Assembly (NCBI RefSeq): GCF_900116805.1
Contig: NZ_FPBV01000026.1
Coordinates: 1 to 43,642, forward strand
Direction: 5' to 3'
Length of the DNA stretch: 43,642 bases
Origin: Paenalicyclobacillus macrosporangiidus
Lineage (GTDB): Bacteria > Bacillota > Bacilli > Alicyclobacillales > Alicyclobacillaceae
Below the pieces are notes generated by a model. That model was not told where the DNA came from. It ran no database searches and saw nothing but the letters and a program-made list of their open reading frames with translations. Positions 24,078 through 32,304 of this stretch are shown here, piece after piece; position 1 is the stretch's first letter, and each line of letters opens with the position of its first letter. A program made the position numbers and the translations under genes.

Positions 24078-24134
24078 CGGTTGGTTGAGTGAGGACCCCG
24101 TTTGGTGTGGTGGCCGCTGGGGTCCTTTCTCGTT
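24042..24134 (+). ncRNA. Candidate antisense antitoxin RNA (about 93 nt)
   Basis: It would run from the extended -10 promoter to a hairpin with stem AGGACCCC (24092-24099) and GGGGTCCT (24119-24126) followed by TTTCTCGTT. The 5' end forms the 11-bp stem 24053-24077. The RNA is fully complementary to the last third of the peptide mRNA, including its stop codon and terminator, which is the convergent layout of txpA/RatA-type systems in Bacillus. Confidence 0.55.
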
Positions 24135-24202
24135 GCCCAAACCAGGGTTGCGACCGCGCGAACCACGGCTGCAATCCCCAGCAGGATGAGATACGCACTC
24201 AA
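24065..24202 (-). CDS. Candidate type I toxin: 45-residue membrane peptide
   Basis: The peptide is one hydrophobic helix (SAYLILLGIAAVVRAVATLV, then WA) followed by a basic, His/Arg/Lys-rich tail of about 20 residues, the build of membrane-acting type I toxins. The start is TTG at 24202, eight bases after a near-perfect AAAGGAGGT. That site is sequestered: CCACTTCCT (24232-24224) pairs with AGGAGGTGG (24217-24209) over a six-base loop. An extended -10 box (TGATAGAAT, 24273-24265) gives a leader of about 55 bases with a second short stem. The stop lies in a strong terminator, and an antisense RNA promoter faces it. I recognise no named family. Confidence 0.6.
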   Translation of the reverse strand: MSAYLILLGIAAVVRAVATLVWATRKDPSGHHTKRGPHSTNRGRG

Positions 24203-24208
24203 CCCGTT

Positions 24209-24232
24209 CCACCTCCTTTCACTAGGAAGTGG
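24209..24232 (-). promoter_or_regulatory. Hairpin sequestering the ribosome site of the peptide gene
   Basis: A 9-bp stem with one G-U pair and a loop of AGTGAA; the 3' arm is the ribosome-binding sequence AGGAGGTGG. Ribosomes could load only after refolding or processing of the mRNA, as in many type I toxins. Confidence 0.65.
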
Positions 24233-24264
24233 ACGCGGAGAAGGCTCCCCCTCTCCCACGAATC

Positions 24265-24273
24265 ATTCTATCA
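24265..24273 (-). promoter_or_regulatory. Extended -10 promoter of the peptide gene
   Basis: TGATAGAAT on the minus strand matches TGnTATAAT at all but one base. No good -35 box is seen, which extended -10 promoters can tolerate. The start would be near 24258. Confidence 0.45.
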
Positions 24274-24358
24274 TGTCCCATGTTAGGGGAACTGCCAAGG
24301 CATAGACTTTGTTCCAAAACAGCAAAATTTCACTCTCCACGAAAGGCGGCAACACCGT

Positions 24359-25018
24359 ATGCAAGTTCAAGTCGGCCACGGATCGATCACGCTCGTCCAA
24401 GGCGACATCACCCATCAGGATGTGGATGCCATCGTCAACGCGGCCAACAAGACGCTGCTCGGGGGCGGCGGGGTGGACGGAGCCATTCACCAGGCGGCGG
24501 GACCAGAGCTGCTCGCCGAATGCAAGCGCATCCGCAAAGAGGTGCTGGGCGGCGCCTACGTGGAGACGGCCCAACCCGTGATGACGAACGGCTACCGGCT
24601 CAAGGCCCGGCACGTCATTCATGTGGTGGGGCCCATCTGCGGGATCGATCCGCACCCGGATCGTCTCCTCGCGGCGGCCTACCGGAACTGCCTGCAGTTG
24701 GCGGCGGAAGCGGGGTTGAAATCCGTCGCCTTTCCGTCCATCAGCACGGGTGCGTTCGGATGCGATGTGCGCTGGGCATCGCGGATTGCGCTTGGGACCA
24801 TCGTGGATTTCCTTCGCGGCGTAGATGCGACTGGGGCCGACGACAAAGAGGCGGTGGAGCGGTCCGAGCCGGCAGAAAAGAGCGGGCTAAGAGCACGGGA
24901 CGCCACTGCGAGCCACCATGGACCTGGCGGGATCGCGGAGGTCCGGATGGTACTGTTCACGCGCGCCGACTACGACGTGTACGTCGAGGCACTGGAGGCG
25001 GTGTTGGCGGAGGGCTGA
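24359..25018 (+). CDS. Macro-domain protein (O-acetyl-ADP-ribose deacetylase type)
   Basis: 219 residues. ITLVQGDITHQDVDAIVNAA, NKTLLGGGGVDGAIHQAAGP and FPSISTGAFGCD are the ADP-ribose-binding loops of MacroD-type hydrolases, which remove ADP-ribose or its acetyl ester from proteins and metabolites. Between the last helix and the closing strand (AEVRMVLFTRADYDVYVEAL) there is an insertion of about 37 charged residues not usual for the family. The ATG at 24359 follows GAAAGGCGG. It lies divergent to the small peptide gene; a role in stress or defence is possible but unproven. Confidence 0.88.
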   Translation: MQVQVGHGSITLVQGDITHQDVDAIVNAANKTLLGGGGVDGAIHQAAGPELLAECKRIRKEVLGGAYVETAQPVMTNGYRLKARHVIHVVGPICGIDPHPDRLLAAAYRNCLQLAAEAGLKSVAFPSISTGAFGCDVRWASRIALGTIVDFLRGVDATGADDKEAVERSEPAEKSGLRARDATASHHGPGGIAEVRMVLFTRADYDVYVEALEAVLAEG

Positions 25019-25141
25019 GCAACGCGGCATGCGGAGCCGCTTACACGGCTGAGCCTCTCGGACGGCGGAGCCGCGTGGCAGGCCGAGCTCCCTGGAGAAC
25101 TGAACCCCGTGCAGAGCCAGGCCCCGTGAGCCAGGCCCCTG

Positions 25142-25675
25142 TCACGTCTCGAAGACGTCGCGCATGTCCACCGACACGCCGTCCAATGCGCCGACCGGTA
25201 CCACGTCCGCCGCACCGTAGACTGCCGGCGCTGCCATCGGGCCGCCGGCCGGGCCCTCGAACCGGTAAACCTCCACTGTTTGGAGCATCGGATCGACCAG
25301 CCAGTACTCACGCACACCCTTCTCCCGGTACAGGTCGCGCTTGACCGACTTATCCTTGACCGCCGTTGACGGGCTGAGAATTTCAATCACCAGATCCGGC
25401 GCCCCCACGCACCCCTTGTGCTGAATCTTCGCCGGATCGCAGATGACCGCGATGTCGGGCTCCACGTAGTCCCCGCTCGCCTCGTCCAGCCAGACGCCGA
25501 ACGGGGCCACATATGCCCGGCACGTCTTTCCCTTCAGAAACGCATAGAGATGTGCATAGATTGCGCCGACGATCCGCTGGTGCGGCTCGGCGGGCGGCGG
25601 GGACATGTCGTACACCTTGCCGCCAATGACCTCGTACCGCTCCGGCAGCGCCTCGCGTACCTGATCTGCGTCCAT
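25142..25675 (-). CDS. Uma2 family protein (DUF820), PD-(D/E)XK-like
   Basis: 177 residues with the DUF820/Uma2 restriction-endonuclease-like fold: RYEVIGGKVYDMSPPPAEPH, VEPDIAVICDP and APDLVIEILSPSTAVKDKSV, then REKGVREYWLVDPMLQTVEV. The D...E.L pattern (PDLVIEILS) corresponds to the PD-(D/E)xK nuclease core. These proteins are abundant in cyanobacteria and some Bacillota and have no settled role. The ATG at 25675 has GGGGGTGG upstream. A longer frame to 25849 lacks a ribosome site. Confidence 0.85.
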   Translation of the reverse strand: MDADQVREALPERYEVIGGKVYDMSPPPAEPHQRIVGAIYAHLYAFLKGKTCRAYVAPFGVWLDEASGDYVEPDIAVICDPAKIQHKGCVGAPDLVIEILSPSTAVKDKSVKRDLYREKGVREYWLVDPMLQTVEVYRFEGPAGGPMAAPAVYGAADVVPVGALDGVSVDMRDVFET

Positions 25676-25992
25676 ACGTCCACCCCCATCCAATCCAAGT
25701 CTCCGCAAGCTCGCCAGCTCTTGACCAGCTCTTGAGAGGATGCGCCGCAGACCGACACTCCCGCTACCGGCACCCCGCGACTGGCACCCCGCAGACCGGT
25801 ACGCTACTTGGGGATGCGGATCGAAGGCTCGCGACGCGGGGCCTGTCACCTTGCCACCAGTTTACGGAATCCCTTCCGCCCGTTCCAGACCTGTCTGCAG
25901 CGAACGGGGCGTCTGCCATCGGCCATCTGTCCCTGTCAACAAATACCTGTCCACGCATGTCATGATACAAATCAGAGAGGAGGGTGACACTC
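25676..25992. other. Divergent intergenic region
   Basis: Repeated CTCTTGA/CCAGCTCTTGA and CACCCCGC-type words near 25715-25800, no gene. Near 25945-25975, AC, 17 bases, then GATACAAAT resembles a late sporulation sigma-K/sigma-E type promoter for the coat-like peptide; this is a weak match. Confidence 0.35.
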
Positions 25993-26199
25993 ATGAAACC
26001 GTGTCCGCCGATTGTGCGTCCACCGGTGTACGTTTATCATGACTGCTATGTTTGCCGCGAAGTGCCGGTGGTTCAACCGGTGATCCATGTGCGGCGCAAC
26101 GTCATCGTCAACGTGCCCAGGTACTACACGCAACCTTCCCAGCAGCAGATCACCATCGATCCCGGTTGCCCCGGCTGCCACCCCCCGCATCACCCCTGA
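25993..26199 (+). CDS. Small Cys/His/Pro-rich protein, CotD-like spore coat candidate
   Basis: 68 residues: PCPPIVRPPVYVYHDCYVCR, VVQPVIHVRRNVIVNVPRYY and a C-terminal PGCPGCHPPHHP. The alternation of Pro/His/Val-Tyr strands with Cys clusters is like inner coat protein CotD of Bacillus, though shorter. The ATG at 25993 has GAGAGGAGGG nine to ten bases upstream. A weak late-sporulation promoter-like motif lies before it. A coat function is inference from composition. Confidence 0.6.
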   Translation: MKPCPPIVRPPVYVYHDCYVCREVPVVQPVIHVRRNVIVNVPRYYTQPSQQQITIDPGCPGCHPPHHP

Positions 26200-26205
26200 C
26201 CGAGG

Positions 26206-26221
26206 CTTGACACGCGTCAAG
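26206..26221. terminator. Short inverted repeat between convergent genes
   Basis: CTTGAC-ACGC-GTCAAG, a perfect 6-bp stem just after the coat-like gene. No T-run, so a weak candidate. Confidence 0.3.
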
Positions 26222-26322
26222 TCCCGCGTCTCGTGAGGCACCCGGGCCCGGCGAACGCAGACCAGCGCGAGGGGACCGTTCCCAACCGACGCCCCTCGCG
26301 CGCACGGGCAGCCACGACGAGA

Positions 26323-27783
26323 TCACCTCCGCGGCCGCAGTCCCACCTTGCGCAGGTGGTACTGCAGGTTCTGCCGCGTCGTCCCCAACTCCCGCGCCGC
26401 CGCCGAGATATTGCCCCCGTGGCGGGCGAGCACGTCCGCGAGGACCGCCCGTTCATATCCAGCCAGTCGATCCCGCAGGCGCCCGCTGGCATCCTTGGCC
26501 GCATCCTGCACGGCAGCCTGAGCCTGTAACTGCGCCGCATCCTGCGCGGCTCCCTGAGCCTGTGCCTGTACCGCGGAGCCGCCGCTTCCCTCCGGCGCGT
26601 CTGCCTCCGCCTCGAACCGCCGGCGCAAATACAGGGGCAGGTGGTGCATCTGCAGCCATTCCTCCCCCTGGACCAGGTTCATCGCCCCTTCAACGGTGTG
26701 CTCCAGCTCGCGCACGTTGCCCGGCCAATGGTAGCGCAAGAATGCCCGCATCAGGTGGGGCGCCACCCCTTGCACGTGAAGCCCGAACAGGCGGTTGTAC
26801 TTGCCGATGAACGTGCGCACCAACACCGGCACGTCCTCCATCCGCTCGCGCAGGGGCGGCAGCACCAGCGTCACCACGCTCAGCCGATAGAACAGGTCCC
26901 GCCGCAGCCGCCCCGCTGACAGGGCGGCGAGCGGATCGTCGTTCATCGTCGCCACAATCCGCACGTCCACCCGCCGTTCCTTCGTGTCGCCGAGGCGCCG
27001 CACCGTGCGCTCCTGCAGGACGCGCAGGAGCTTCGCCTGCAGCGCCGGGCGCATGGCGTTCAGTTCGTCGAGCAGCAGGGTCCCGCCGTGGGCCTGTTCA
27101 AACAGGCCGGGCCGATCGATCGCGCCGGTGAACGCGCCCTTCGCGGTCCCGAACAGGATCCCCTCCATCAACGCTTCCGGCAGCGCCGCGCAGTTCTGTG
27201 CCACGAATGGCCCCGCCGCCCGCGGGCTGGCCTGGTGGATGCTCTGGGCCAGGAGCTCCTTGCCGGTCCCGGTCTCCCCGACGATGAGGATGGAAGAATC
27301 GGTGCGAGCGGCCCGCCGTGCCTGTTCCACCACCTCGTCCATGGCCGCGCTGGCGCGCACGATGGCGTCGAAGGTGTACCGGGCCCCGGTTCCCGCCACC
27401 AGGTGCTCCTGCAGCCGCTCCACCCGAGTCACGTCGCGGGCAATTTCCACGGCGCCGACAATGTGATCGCCCAAACGAAGCGGATACGTGTGGTTGATGG
27501 TGGTGATGCGCGTCCCGTGGCTGTTGAAGTAGGTCTGGCGCACGTTCCGGGTGACGCGCCCCTCCCGAACCGCCTCGAGGAGCGTGCTCCCGCCCGCCTC
27601 CTGGAACCGGAACACTTCCTGGATGGGCCGCCCCAGCACGTCCTCCGGACGCATCTGCTCCATTACCGCCATCTTTGCGTTGTAAAACACCGTCCGCCCC
27701 TGTGCGTCGACCACGTGCACCCCTTCTTCCAGGTGATCCAACACCTGCTCCGCCAGGGTTCGCCATGCTTGACGGTCTTCCAT
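26323..27783 (-). CDS. rocR: Sigma-54-dependent activator, RocR-like
   Basis: 486 residues. An N-terminal PAS domain (HLEEGVHVVDAQGRTVFYNA) probably senses an arginine-pathway signal. The AAA+ domain has Walker A GETGTGKELLAQSIH, the sigma-54 contact loop GAFTGA and Walker B GGTLLLDELNAM. After an Ala/Gln-rich linker (AVQAQAQGAAQDAAQLQAQA) a Fis-type helix-turn-helix ends the protein (GNISAAARELGTTRQNLQYH). RocR of Bacillus activates rocABC and rocDEF with sigma-54. Here the divergent side carries paired palindromes, a consensus -24/-12 promoter and rocD-rocF, which supports that role. The ATG at 27783 follows GGAGGGTGG. Confidence 0.85.
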   Translation of the reverse strand: MEDRQAWRTLAEQVLDHLEEGVHVVDAQGRTVFYNAKMAVMEQMRPEDVLGRPIQEVFRFQEAGGSTLLEAVREGRVTRNVRQTYFNSHGTRITTINHTYPLRLGDHIVGAVEIARDVTRVERLQEHLVAGTGARYTFDAIVRASAAMDEVVEQARRAARTDSSILIVGETGTGKELLAQSIHQASPRAAGPFVAQNCAALPEALMEGILFGTAKGAFTGAIDRPGLFEQAHGGTLLLDELNAMRPALQAKLLRVLQERTVRRLGDTKERRVDVRIVATMNDDPLAALSAGRLRRDLFYRLSVVTLVLPPLRERMEDVPVLVRTFIGKYNRLFGLHVQGVAPHLMRAFLRYHWPGNVRELEHTVEGAMNLVQGEEWLQMHHLPLYLRRRFEAEADAPEGSGGSAVQAQAQGAAQDAAQLQAQAAVQDAAKDASGRLRDRLAGYERAVLADVLARHGGNISAAARELGTTRQNLQYHLRKVGLRPRR

Positions 27784-27848
27784 CGTCCACCCTCCGTTTT
27801 CGGGTCCTCCTTTGAGGATACGCCCGACTGACGCCCGGTGCAAATACT

Positions 27849-27878
27849 ATTTGCGCATATATACTGTTTTGCGCAAAA
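27849..27878. promoter_or_regulatory. Paired palindromes, candidate RocR enhancer sites
   Basis: ATTTGCGCATAT (10 of 12 symmetrical) and TTTTGCGCAAAA (perfect) have centres 18 bases apart. They lie 66 bases before the rocR-like start and about 460 bases before the -24/-12 promoter, a normal enhancer distance for sigma-54 activators. Confidence 0.6.
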
Positions 27879-28055
27879 CCGTTTTTCACAACAGACGCCC
27901 ACGCCCGCCAACGTTGAGTCCCCCGCGTTCGCATCCACCGGGCGCGTTCGAGTCGGCCCGCCGCGCGGATGCCCCTCGCCTCGCGCGCGTCCCCCGTCCG
28001 CCCGGGCAAATCCCGTCCCCAGCGCATCCGATGGCCAATGAACGGAGGAATGAGG

Positions 28056-28286
28056 ATGAAGGTGATCTTCCTGTCCATCGCCACCACCGGCAGCGCCGAG
28101 GTGGTGGTCACCGCCGGCAGCAGCATGGACCCCGACATCGTGATCGCGGACCTCCTCGGCCGCACCGTCGCATACGCCCTGGAAACCATCCTGGCGCGCG
28201 GATACCGCCTGTGTTTCGTCAGCGACCACACCCTCGTATTGGTGACGGACGACCGTCCGTGGCAGGCCCGCCGGCGAGCCCGCTGA
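28056..28286 (+). CDS. Small hypothetical protein between rocR and rocD
   Basis: 76 residues: [20 protein letters not shown], then [20 protein letters not shown] and [19 protein letters not shown]. It reads as an alpha/beta protein without membrane segment or known motif. The ATG at 28056 has AACGGAGGAATGAGG upstream, a fair ribosome site. It lies between the enhancer palindromes and the sigma-54 promoter, so it is not transcribed from that promoter. Confidence 0.5.
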   Translation: MKVIFLSIATTGSAEVVVTAGSSMDPDIVIADLLGRTVAYALETILARGYRLCFVSDHTLVLVTDDRPWQARRRAR

Positions 28287-28340
28287 CCCGGCCGGGGACT
28301 GCCGCTTCGTCCGTTTCCTCCGCTTCGTCCGCTTCGCCCT

Positions 28341-28355
28341 TGGCACATTTCTTGC
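28341..28355 (+). promoter_or_regulatory. Sigma-54 (-24/-12) promoter of rocD-rocF
   Basis: TGGCAC-ATTTC-TTGC is an exact consensus match with the required spacing. It lies 74 bases upstream of the rocD start and is served by the divergent GAFTGA-type activator. Confidence 0.88.
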
Positions 28356-28428
28356 TGATCCCGTGTGTCCGCGCGCCGCCCTTTGGAATACTATGGGCGG
28401 TGGGCTTCATGCAGAGGAGGAATTGGAC

Positions 28429-29646
28429 ATGCGGACGCCATCCCCCGCGTTGCGGTTGGAAGAACAGTACGGCGCCAAGAACTATCACCCGCTGCCCGTG
28501 GTGCTGGTGCGCGGCGAAGGCGTGTGGGTGTGGGACGACCAGGGCAACCGTTACCTGGACATGCTCAGCGCCTACTCGGCGCTGAACCAGGGCCACCGGC
28601 ACCCCAAAATCATCCGGGCGCTCAAGGACCAGGCGGATCGCATCACCCTCACCTCGCGCGCCTTCTGCAACGACCAGCTCGGCCGATTTTACGAGAAACT
28701 CGCCCAGTTGACCGGCAAGGACATGATCCTGCCGATGAACACCGGCGCCGAGGCGGTGGAAACGGCCATCAAGGCGGTGCGCCGGTGGGCGTATGACGTC
28801 AAGGGCGTTCCCGACGGGCAGGCGGAGATCATCGTCTGCCAGGGCAATTTCCACGGCCGCACGACCACCGTCGTCTCCTTCTCGTCGGACCCCGAGTATC
28901 AACGCGGCTTCGGTCCGCTCACGCCCGGGTTCAAGGTCATCCCGTACGGCGACATCACAGCCCTCCGCCAAGCCATCACGCCGAACACCGCCGCGTTCCT
29001 CGTCGAACCCATCCAGGGCGAGGCCGGCATCGTCATCCCGCCGGACGGCTACCTGCAGCAGGCGTACGACCTGTGCCGCGACCACCGGGTGCTGTTTGTG
29101 GCCGACGAGATTCAGACGGGCCTCGGCCGCACCGGCAGGATGTTCGCCTGCGACTGGGAAGGGGTGAAGCCGGACGTGTACATCCTCGGCAAAGCCCTCG
29201 GCGGCGGGGTGTTCCCGGTGTCCGCCGTCGCCGCCAGCCAGGAGGTGCTCGGTGTGTTCGAGCCCGGATCGCACGGGTCCACCTTTGGCGGCAACCCGCT
29301 CGCATGCGCCGTCGCCATCGCCGCCCTGGAGGTCATCGAAGAGGAGGATCTCCCCGGCCGATCCCGCCGGCTCGGTGAATCCTTCCTGCAGCGACTGCGG
29401 ACCCTGCACAGCCCCGTCATCCGGGAGATCCGCGGGCGGGGGCTGTTCATCGGGATCGAACTGCACACGAAGGCGAGGCCATACTGCGAGCGGCTGATGA
29501 AAGAAGGCCTGCTGTGCAAGGAGACGCATGAACACACCATCCGCTTCGCGCCTCCGCTCGTCATCGACGAGGAGACGCTGGACTGGGCGTTCGAGCGGAT
29601 ACAACGGGTGCTGAATGAGGCGAGCGAGGGAGGGATCCGAGGATGA
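28429..29646 (+). CDS. rocD: Ornithine aminotransferase
   Basis: 405 residues of a class III PLP aminotransferase: ornithine plus 2-oxoglutarate gives glutamate semialdehyde and glutamate. [73 protein letters not shown] and [20 protein letters not shown] (PLP lysine in GKAL) are all ornithine-aminotransferase blocks. I use the ATG at 28429 because AGGAGG is about nine bases upstream; a frame from 28363 lacks a site. It overlaps rocF by four bases (ATGA), so the pair is translationally coupled and drives arginine breakdown. Confidence 0.95.
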   Translation: MRTPSPALRLEEQYGAKNYHPLPVVLVRGEGVWVWDDQGNRYLDMLSAYSALNQGHRHPKIIRALKDQADRITLTSRAFCNDQLGRFYEKLAQLTGKDMILPMNTGAEAVETAIKAVRRWAYDVKGVPDGQAEIIVCQGNFHGRTTTVVSFSSDPEYQRGFGPLTPGFKVIPYGDITALRQAITPNTAAFLVEPIQGEAGIVIPPDGYLQQAYDLCRDHRVLFVADEIQTGLGRTGRMFACDWEGVKPDVYILGKALGGGVFPVSAVAASQEVLGVFEPGSHGSTFGGNPLACAVAIAALEVIEEEDLPGRSRRLGESFLQRLRTLHSPVIREIRGRGLFIGIELHTKARPYCERLMKEGLLCKETHEHTIRFAPPLVIDEETLDWAFERIQRVLNEASEGGIRG

Positions 29647-30539
29647 AACCGATCCGCATCATCGGGGTGCCGTCCGACTACGGCCAGGGCCGGCGCGGCG
29701 TCGACATGGGGCCGAGTGCCATCCGCTACGCCGGTCTGCGCGAGAAGTTGCGTGACATGGGCCTCGACGTGACGGACCTCGGCGACGTCCCCGTCCCGAC
29801 GCCGGAGACGCGCCACATCGACAACGAGAAGCTGAAGTACCTCGACGAGGTGATCGCCGTCTGCACCGCCCTGTGCGAACGGGTGCGGGACGTGGTCGCC
29901 GCGGGCCAGATCCCGTTGGTGTTGGGGGGCGATCACAGTGTCGCCATCGGCAGCCTGGCCGGCGTCGCGGCGGCCGGCAAGCGGTTCGGCGTCATCTGGT
30001 TCGACGCCCACGGCGACATGAACACGGACGAGACCACCCCGTCCGGCAACATCCACGGCATGCCTTTGGCGGCGAGCCTCGGCCTCGGCCACCCGTCGCT
30101 GACGGAGCTCGGCGGCCCCGCGCCGAAGGTGAAGGCGCAACACGTGGTGCTCGTCGGCGCTCGCTCCGTTGATGCCGACGAGGCCCGCCTCATCCGCCAG
30201 TCCGGCATCACCGTGTTCACGATGGCGGAGATTGATCGCCTCGGAATGGGCACGGTCATGGAACAGGCCATCCGCATCGCGGGAGACGGCACGGACGGGA
30301 TTCACCTCAGCCTGGACCTGGACGCGCTCGATCCGATGTTCGCCCCCGGCGTCGGCACCCCGGTCAACGGAGGAGTCACCTACCGGGAGGGCCACCTGGC
30401 GATGGAGCTGCTGGCCGACTCCGGGCGCCTCCTGTCCGTCGACGTGGTGGAGGTCAACCCCATCCTCGACCACCGCAATCAGACGGGACGCATGGCCGTG
30501 GAGTTGGTGGAGTCGCTACTCGGCAAGCGCGTGATGTGA
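29643..30539 (+). CDS. rocF: Arginase
   Basis: 298 residues of the ureohydrolase family: arginine to ornithine and urea with two Mn2+. The metal-binding motifs are complete: [23 protein letters not shown] and [20 protein letters not shown]. The N-terminus [20 protein letters not shown] and the end [20 protein letters not shown] are arginase-specific rather than agmatinase. The product is the substrate of the upstream gene. The ATG at 29643 overlaps the rocD stop; GGGATCCGAGG serves as ribosome site. Confidence 0.96.
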   Translation: MKPIRIIGVPSDYGQGRRGVDMGPSAIRYAGLREKLRDMGLDVTDLGDVPVPTPETRHIDNEKLKYLDEVIAVCTALCERVRDVVAAGQIPLVLGGDHSVAIGSLAGVAAAGKRFGVIWFDAHGDMNTDETTPSGNIHGMPLAASLGLGHPSLTELGGPAPKVKAQHVVLVGARSVDADEARLIRQSGITVFTMAEIDRLGMGTVMEQAIRIAGDGTDGIHLSLDLDALDPMFAPGVGTPVNGGVTYREGHLAMELLADSGRLLSVDVVEVNPILDHRNQTGRMAVELVESLLGKRVM

Positions 30540-30630
30540 CCTATCCCCGCCCCCTCACCATCTTCCGCCGCACCATCGCTGTGGCGCCCGCGGGTGCTTC
30601 AAGAGTGCGGCCGCGCAATCGTGGATCATG

Positions 30631-30651
30631 GTGGTATCTCTTGTGGTATCT
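30631..30651. repeat. Two GTGGTATCT repeats, 12-bp period
   Basis: Copies at 30631-30639 and 30643-30651 lie in the 191-base gap between rocF and the oxidoreductase gene. Possible regulator half-sites; otherwise unexplained. Confidence 0.35.
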
Positions 30652-30730
30652 TTTGTGTCGATGGAGCTCAATCGCGCGGAATCCATGAGCCCTCGCCCGG
30701 ATGAAATCTTCCGTGAGGAGGCGTTGCACC

Positions 30731-31753
30731 GTGCAAAACCAGGCGATTCTCTTGGCCAAACGTCCGGTCGGTTTGCCGGGTCCGGACACGTTCCAGTTCG
30801 TGTCTTCCGACATCCCCGAGCCGCGCGAGGGCCAGGTGTTGATCCGGACCCTGTGGCTCTCGGTCGATCCGTACATGCGCGGCCGCATGAACGACGTCAA
30901 GTCGTACACGCCCCCGTTTCCCGTCGGTGAACCCATCCGGGGCGGCGGCATCGGCGAGGTGGTGGCATCCCGCCATCCAGCCTACAGACCGGGAGATCTG
31001 ATCACTGGCGATCTGCCCTGGCAGCTGTATGCCCTGTCGGACGGCCGCGGCATCCGCCCCGTCGATCCAAACCTCCGCCCGGTGACCGCCGCACTCGGCG
31101 TCGTCGGCATGACGGGGCTGACGGCCTACTTCGGCCTCCTGGAAGTCGGCCGGCCCAAGCCGGGGGAGACGGTGGTCGTCTCCGGCGCCGCCGGCGCGGT
31201 CGGAAGCGTGGCCGGCCAACTGGCGAAGATGAACGGATGCCGGGTCGTGGGCGTCGCGGGATCGAACGAGAAGATCCGGTATCTGACCGAGGAGCTGGGA
31301 TTCGACGCGGGGATCAACTATAAGACGGACGACCTCCGATCTGCCCTGCGGGACGCCTGCCCGAACGGCATCGACGTCTACTTTGACAACGTCGGCGGCC
31401 CGGTGACCGACGCCGTGCTGTTCCAGATGAACGACTTCGGCCGCATCGTGCTGTGCGGCCAAATCGCGGCGTACAATCTGGAACGCCCCGAGGTGGGCCC
31501 GCGCCTGTTCCCGCTGTTCGTGATGCGCCGGTTGTGCGCCCAGGGATTCATCGTCAGCGACTTCGCCCGCCGCTTCGACGAAGGGCTCCGCCGCCTCGCC
31601 GCGTGGCACCAGTCGGGGCGGCTGAAGTGCCGCGAGACGGTGGTGGAAGGGTTCGAGCGCCTGCCCGACGCCTTCCTCGGCCTGTTCCGCGGCGACAACA
31701 TTGGCAAGCTCTTGGTAAAGGTGGCCGAACCGAGTCAACCAGCCAGGGCATGA
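30731..31753 (+). CDS. NADP-dependent MDR-family oxidoreductase (CurA/YfmJ-like)
   Basis: 340 residues of the zinc-free medium-chain dehydrogenase/reductase group that includes leukotriene-B4 dehydrogenase-like enal/enone reductases. WLSVDPYMRGRMNDVKSY is the family N-terminal hallmark, GMTGLTAYFGLLEVGRPKPG and VVVSGAAGAVGSVAGQLAK form the nucleotide-binding fold, and YFDNVGGPVTDAVL and GQIAAYNLERPEVGPRLFP are typical later blocks. The likely job is reduction of alpha,beta-unsaturated carbonyls with NADPH. The GTG at 30731 follows GAGGAGGCG. Its last 19 bases overlap the 3' end of the broken sfsA on the other strand. Confidence 0.9.
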   Translation: MQNQAILLAKRPVGLPGPDTFQFVSSDIPEPREGQVLIRTLWLSVDPYMRGRMNDVKSYTPPFPVGEPIRGGGIGEVVASRHPAYRPGDLITGDLPWQLYALSDGRGIRPVDPNLRPVTAALGVVGMTGLTAYFGLLEVGRPKPGETVVVSGAAGAVGSVAGQLAKMNGCRVVGVAGSNEKIRYLTEELGFDAGINYKTDDLRSALRDACPNGIDVYFDNVGGPVTDAVLFQMNDFGRIVLCGQIAAYNLERPEVGPRLFPLFVMRRLCAQGFIVSDFARRFDEGLRRLAAWHQSGRLKCRETVVEGFERLPDAFLGLFRGDNIGKLLVKVAEPSQPARA

Positions 31754-32255
31754 ACCACCGGCACCGGTGTACCGAGCTCCAGCGCATCCGGACCCATCCG
31801 GCAGCGATAGGCCAACACGCGCACGCCGCAGTCCGCCGCCTCCTCCAGGGCGCGGGCGAACACCGGATCCATCGCACCATTCTGCGCGAATGCACGGGCG
31901 TCCTCGCGTTGGATGAGGAAGAGCACTGCAGCATCGTACCCTTCCCGCACCGCGGCCATCAGCTCGTTCACGTGTTTCGATCCGCGCCCAGCGCGTCGCC
32001 CGCCACCCGGTGAGGCGCCTGGGAATCCACATTGACCCATCCGCTCGGAGCCTGAACGGCGATCACCGAGTACCTGGTCGCCCGCATCCCGTCCTTCGCC
32101 GGCTCCATGGCCACGGTCGCCCCGGGTACGAACAGCTCCCGCAGCCGGCCGGTGCTCTTCACGTGGACCCGCAGCTCCTCCCCGCCCAGGCGGACCCGCG
32201 CCATGAACCGGTTGATCCGTTCGATCCACTGCCCGTACACCACGCCGTCATACGT
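31735..32255 (-). pseudogene. sfsA copy, frameshifted by a 175-bp deletion
   Basis: Starting from the GTG at 32255 the protein follows the intact SfsA at 41495-42205 (TYDGVVYGQWIERINRFMAR; SGWVNVDSQAPHRVAGDAL), then breaks. Compared with the intact copy, 175 bases corresponding to 41761-41935 are absent, which shifts the frame and stops translation six codons later (TGA at 31968). The rest is still readable in another frame (KHVNELMAAVREGYDAAVLF to VVHALAG). The deleted part contains the central strands and the conserved KGVTL block, so the product cannot be functional. The short C-terminal frame overlaps the oxidoreductase end. Confidence 0.88.
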
Positions 32256-32304
32256 CACCCGGCTTCCCTCATTTCTGCGGTATGAGTCCTGTCGAAACAC
32301 CTCG

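Noticed and set aside
23767-24198. GTG-started frame at 24198 overlapping the small peptide gene
   Set aside because: It reads Trp/Arg/Pro-rich sequence without pattern; the TTG frame gives the membrane helix and ends in the terminator.
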